Program-made: the position numbers and the translations under genes
The notes under the pieces: generated by a model
The model's database searches: none
Told to the model about the DNA's origin: nothing
The model's input: only the letters and a program-made list of their open reading frames with translations
Shown: positions 39,466 through 41,772 of the stretch, one piece after another
Layout of the letters: each line of letters begins with the position of its first letter
Numbering within the stretch: position 1 is the first letter of the stretch
DNA from: Streptomyces sp. S3(2020)
Lineage (GTDB): Bacteria > Actinomycetota > Actinomycetes > Streptomycetales > Streptomycetaceae
NCBI RefSeq assembly: GCF_013044505.1
Contig: NZ_JABERD010000077.1
Location: forward strand, 1 to 41,772
Length of the DNA: 41,772 bases
Direction of reading: 5' to 3'

Positions 39466-40725
39466 TCACTTGCTCAGGGGGGCGGTGTGCGCCGAGGGGA
39501 AGTCCTCGGGCGCGGGCAGGTCGCGCATGCTCCGCAGCCGGGAGCAGACCAGCCACAGTCCGCCGGCGCTCATCCCCGCCCCGGCGACGAACAGGGCGGT
39601 CCGCACTCCGGCCCACTCGCCCAGGGCGCCGCCCGCCAGGGAGCCGAGCGGCAGGATTCCCCAGACGAGGAAGCGCACGCTGGCGTTCATGCGGCCCAGC
39701 AGGTCGGGCGGGCACAGCGCCTGCCGGATGCTGGCCTGGCCGACGTTGTAGACGATGATGCCGAAGGCCGTGGCGAACCAGGGTCCGGCGAACAGCAGCG
39801 CGGCCCAGCCGTCGCCGGCGAGCGGGATCAGCAGGGTGGTGGGCACTGTCGCGAGATAGCCCAGCCGCATCGCGCGGACCTGGCCGAGCCTGAGGGCGAG
39901 CCGGCCGGAGAGGGCGGCGCCGAGCACTCCGCCGACCCCGCCGATGGTCATGAGGACGCCGACGAGGGTGCCCGAGAAGCCGATCTCGTCCACCAGCAGC
40001 AGCGTCACCAGCGGCACGGTCATGGCGTAGAAGAAGTTGTACGTGGCGGCTGAACCCGTGATGGCGCGGAACACCGGGTGGCCCAGCACGAAGCGCAGCC
40101 CCTCGCGGATCTCGGCGCCCATGCGCCGGTCGGGGCGTCCTTGCGGGACCGGTTCGGCGGTGCGGACGCGGGAGAGGAGGAACACCGACAGCAGGTGGGC
40201 GACCGACTGGGCGCACATCGTGGCGGTGGCGCCCGCGAGTTCCACCAGGGAGCCGCCGAGGGTGGGGCCGACCGTCCGGGAGACCGAATTGGTGCTCTCC
40301 AGGCGGGCGTTGCCCTCGACGAGCCGGTCGCGGCCCACCAGGACAGGGATGTAGGACTGGTAGGCGATCTCGAAGAACACGGTGGCGAACCCGATCAGCA
40401 GCATCCCGGCCAGCAGGACCGGGAAGGAGATCCGGTCCAGGAAGAAGCCCACACCGATCAGGACCATCAGGGCGGCCCGCAGCAGGTCGCAGACGATGAG
40501 GACGGGGCGCCGCCGGGCCCGGTCGACCAGGACTCCGGCGGGCAGCCCGACGAGCAGGAAGGCGAAGGTCTGCGCCGCCCCGAGCACTCCCATCTGCATC
40601 GGGGTCGCGGCGAGCGTGGTCGCGGCGAGCAGCGGGATGGCGGTCCTGCTGGTGTTCGTCCCGATCATGCTGATCGTCTGGGCGCCCCAGAACAGCCGGA
40701 ACTCGGCGTTCTTCAGCAGTGACAT
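39466..40725 (-). CDS. MFS exporter of the ATP-grasp operon
   Basis: A 419-residue MFS protein with 12 hydrophobic segments, of the MFS_3/enterobactin-exporter-like type. The start MSLLKNAEFRLFWGAQTISM is a hallmark of that group; LPAGVLVDRARRRPVLIVCD carries the loop 2-3 signature, and STNSVSRTVGPTLGGSLVEL and MTIGGVGGVLGAALSGRLAL follow. The ATG at 40725 has AGGGGGAG upstream and follows the TldD stop by 16 bases. It most likely exports the peptide made by the three ATP-grasps and the condensation protein, and gives self-resistance. Confidence 0.9.
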   Translation of the reverse strand: MSLLKNAEFRLFWGAQTISMIGTNTSRTAIPLLAATTLAATPMQMGVLGAAQTFAFLLVGLPAGVLVDRARRRPVLIVCDLLRAALMVLIGVGFFLDRISFPVLLAGMLLIGFATVFFEIAYQSYIPVLVGRDRLVEGNARLESTNSVSRTVGPTLGGSLVELAGATATMCAQSVAHLLSVFLLSRVRTAEPVPQGRPDRRMGAEIREGLRFVLGHPVFRAITGSAATYNFFYAMTVPLVTLLLVDEIGFSGTLVGVLMTIGGVGGVLGAALSGRLALRLGQVRAMRLGYLATVPTTLLIPLAGDGWAALLFAGPWFATAFGIIVYNVGQASIRQALCPPDLLGRMNASVRFLVWGILPLGSLAGGALGEWAGVRTALFVAGAGMSAGGLWLVCSRLRSMRDLPAPEDFPSAHTAPLSK

Positions 40726-40741
40726 GTGGACTCCCCCTGGT

Positions 40742-41772
40742 CTAACGGCCGGTCGTGAGGCTGGTGGTCCATACCCCGGGGCCCGCGACGAAGGAGTTGT
40801 GGCTGCGGTTGACCCGTAGCCGGCCGTCGTGTCCGTCGATGTTCCGGAGCAGTGCGAAGACATTGCCGGCGAGGGTGATGTTGCCCGCGTTGTGCCGCGT
40901 GCCGTCGGGTCCGACGACCACCGCGTTGGCGCCGATGGAGAACTCGCCCGTGATGGGGTTGGAGGTGTGCGCCCCATTGGCCTGCACCACGTGCAGCACG
41001 GTGCGGCCGGGCCGGAACTCGGTGCCGAGGTCGGTGGTGTGACGCAGCAGCAGATAGCCGGGCTGGACGGTGACCATCTCGCCGCCGGGGCCGCGCTGCC
41101 CGGAGCCGGTGCCGGTCGTGCCGGCCTCGGCCGCGGTGCGGCGGGCGCTGAGGAAGCCGCGCAGCGCGCCGTCCTCGATCAGCACGGTGCGGCCGCAGGC
41201 CGTTCCTTCGCCGTCCCAGGGGACAGGGAGCGGGCTGTCGGGTGCGGTCGGGTCGTCCACGAGGGTGACGCCGGGTGAGGCGACCGCTTCGCCGGTGCGG
41301 TCCGCGAGCGGGGAGCGTCCTTCGAGGACGGAGTCCAGCAGGAAGGCGGGGACGATCAGCGAGAGCAGCTTGACCAGCACCCGGCCGTCGACCAGGAGGT
41401 CGTCGTAGGCGAGTCGCGGGACGGGCCTGGCGGCCAGCAGGCGTGCCAGGCCGACGAGTTCGGGCAGCTCCGTGCGCTCGGTCCGGTCGAGGAGATCCGG
41501 TACGGAGCGGCCGTAGGCCTGGTGGCCGATGTAGCCGATGCCGTCGCCGCGAGCGGTGATCCGGGTGTGCAGTTGGACGACGCCCGTGTCGTAGCCGATG
41601 GGCCGGGCTCCGGCGCGGTGCAGCCGTATGCGGGAGCGGTCGGCGCGGGCGCGCAGTTCGACCTCGATGCCGTCCTCGCCGGCGCTCAGTTCCCGCAGGC
41701 GTGCGGTGGCCTCGGCGTCCAGGTGCGGTGGCGGGGTGTCCGGCGTCCGGTGCGGCGCATCCGGGGCGGGCG
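40742..41772 (-). CDS. TldD/PmbA-family protein, C-terminal part (open at right edge)
   Basis: The frame is open to the right edge, so the N-terminus lies outside. The visible 343 residues contain DGIGYIGHQAYGRSVPDLL, LLVKLLSLIVPAFLLDSVLE, GRSPLADRTGEAVASPGVTL, VDDPTAPDSPLPVPWDGEGT, then GALRGFLSARRTAAEAG and GEFSIGANAVVVGPDGTRHN, which match the C-terminal halves of TldD/PmbA metalloproteases (residues around GEG-G and GxFS). TldD/TldE proteins cut leaders from RiPPs such as microcin B17; here, in an ATP-grasp operon, it could trim a short peptide intermediate or act as an oxidoreductase-like accessory. The N-terminal catalytic HExxxH region is not in the window. First visible gene of the operon, 16 bases before the MFS. 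Confidence 0.8.
   Translation of the reverse strand, partial: PAPDAPHRTPDTPPPHLDAEATARLRELSAGEDGIEVELRARADRSRIRLHRAGARPIGYDTGVVQLHTRITARGDGIGYIGHQAYGRSVPDLLDRTERTELPELVGLARLLAARPVPRLAYDDLLVDGRVLVKLLSLIVPAFLLDSVLEGRSPLADRTGEAVASPGVTLVDDPTAPDSPLPVPWDGEGTACGRTVLIEDGALRGFLSARRTAAEAGTTGTGSGQRGPGGEMVTVQPGYLLLRHTTDLGTEFRPGRTVLHVVQANGAHTSNPITGEFSIGANAVVVGPDGTRHNAGNITLAGNVFALLRNIDGHDGRLRVNRSHNSFVAGPGVWTTSLTTGR

Noticed and set aside
1..41772. tRNA, rRNA, CRISPR arrays, riboswitches and attachment sites
   Set aside because: None showed recognisable conserved sequence or spacing by eye on either strand.

Overview
The window is high-GC DNA with the gene density, GTG/TTG start use, 4-base stop/start overlaps and regulator families (TetR, XRE-MmyB, XRE-TPR, DUF397/BTAD-era debris, IS110/IS701/IS5 remnants) typical of a Streptomyces or close actinobacterial accessory region or chromosome arm. 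About one third of it is decayed: truncated regulators, frameshifted hydrolases, pieces of DNA-repair genes and broken insertion sequences. No tRNA, rRNA or CRISPR array was seen.

Layout. 1-1600: C-terminal part of a WD40 beta-propeller protein. 2082-9712: a divergent gene set resembling a small biosynthetic cluster. Leftward are two ATP-grasp ligases, an MFS exporter and a BioF2/peptidogalycan-type GNAT; rightward are a HemN-like radical SAM enzyme and a DUF1152 protein. An inverted repeat sits in the shared promoter region. 9767-11285: a truncated LacI regulator against a frameshifted IS5-family transposase followed by a coupled coiled-coil/winged-helix gene. 11364-12449: two hypothetical genes. 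12713-16544: a stress or catabolic module (alpha/beta hydrolase pseudogene, Cys-type alpha/beta hydrolase, NAD(P)-binding reductase, MmyB-type regulator) joined by three copies of a near-palindromic box. 16522-20582: DUF805, DoxX, an SDR/TetR divergent pair and SDR debris, bracketed by a DNA-ligase fragment and a Ku fragment. 21185-25838: a TetR regulator divergent from an operon of an epoxide-hydrolase-like enzyme, a CxxC flavoprotein and a 14-helix DHA2 exporter. 25951-28598: BTAD fragment, HEAT-like protein, a second winged-helix gene and IS110/IS701 fragments. 28605-30985: PPOX protein, TetR with two operator palindromes, and a dienelactone-hydrolase-like protein lacking its nucleophile.

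31743-41772 is the most interesting part. A leftward operon runs in from the right edge: TldD/PmbA protein, MFS exporter, ATP-grasp, stand-alone condensation domain, ATP-grasp, ATP-grasp, PPOX flavoprotein. Its genes overlap or nearly touch, which suggests one peptide-like product assembled by amide ligases rather than by a modular NRPS. Immediately after it lie a 46-residue secreted peptide gene and a 409-residue XRE-TPR regulator. The promoters in front of the peptide gene and the regulator both use TTGCCA elements as -35, with further copies at 10- or 20-bp phasing. I propose these as a cell-cell signalling peptide and its RRNPP-like receptor, possibly controlling the neighbouring pathway. 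That proposal is inference from gene layout and motifs only.

Five ATP-grasp ligases in two separate clusters in 42 kb is unusual. I do not recognise either cluster as a characterised pathway.
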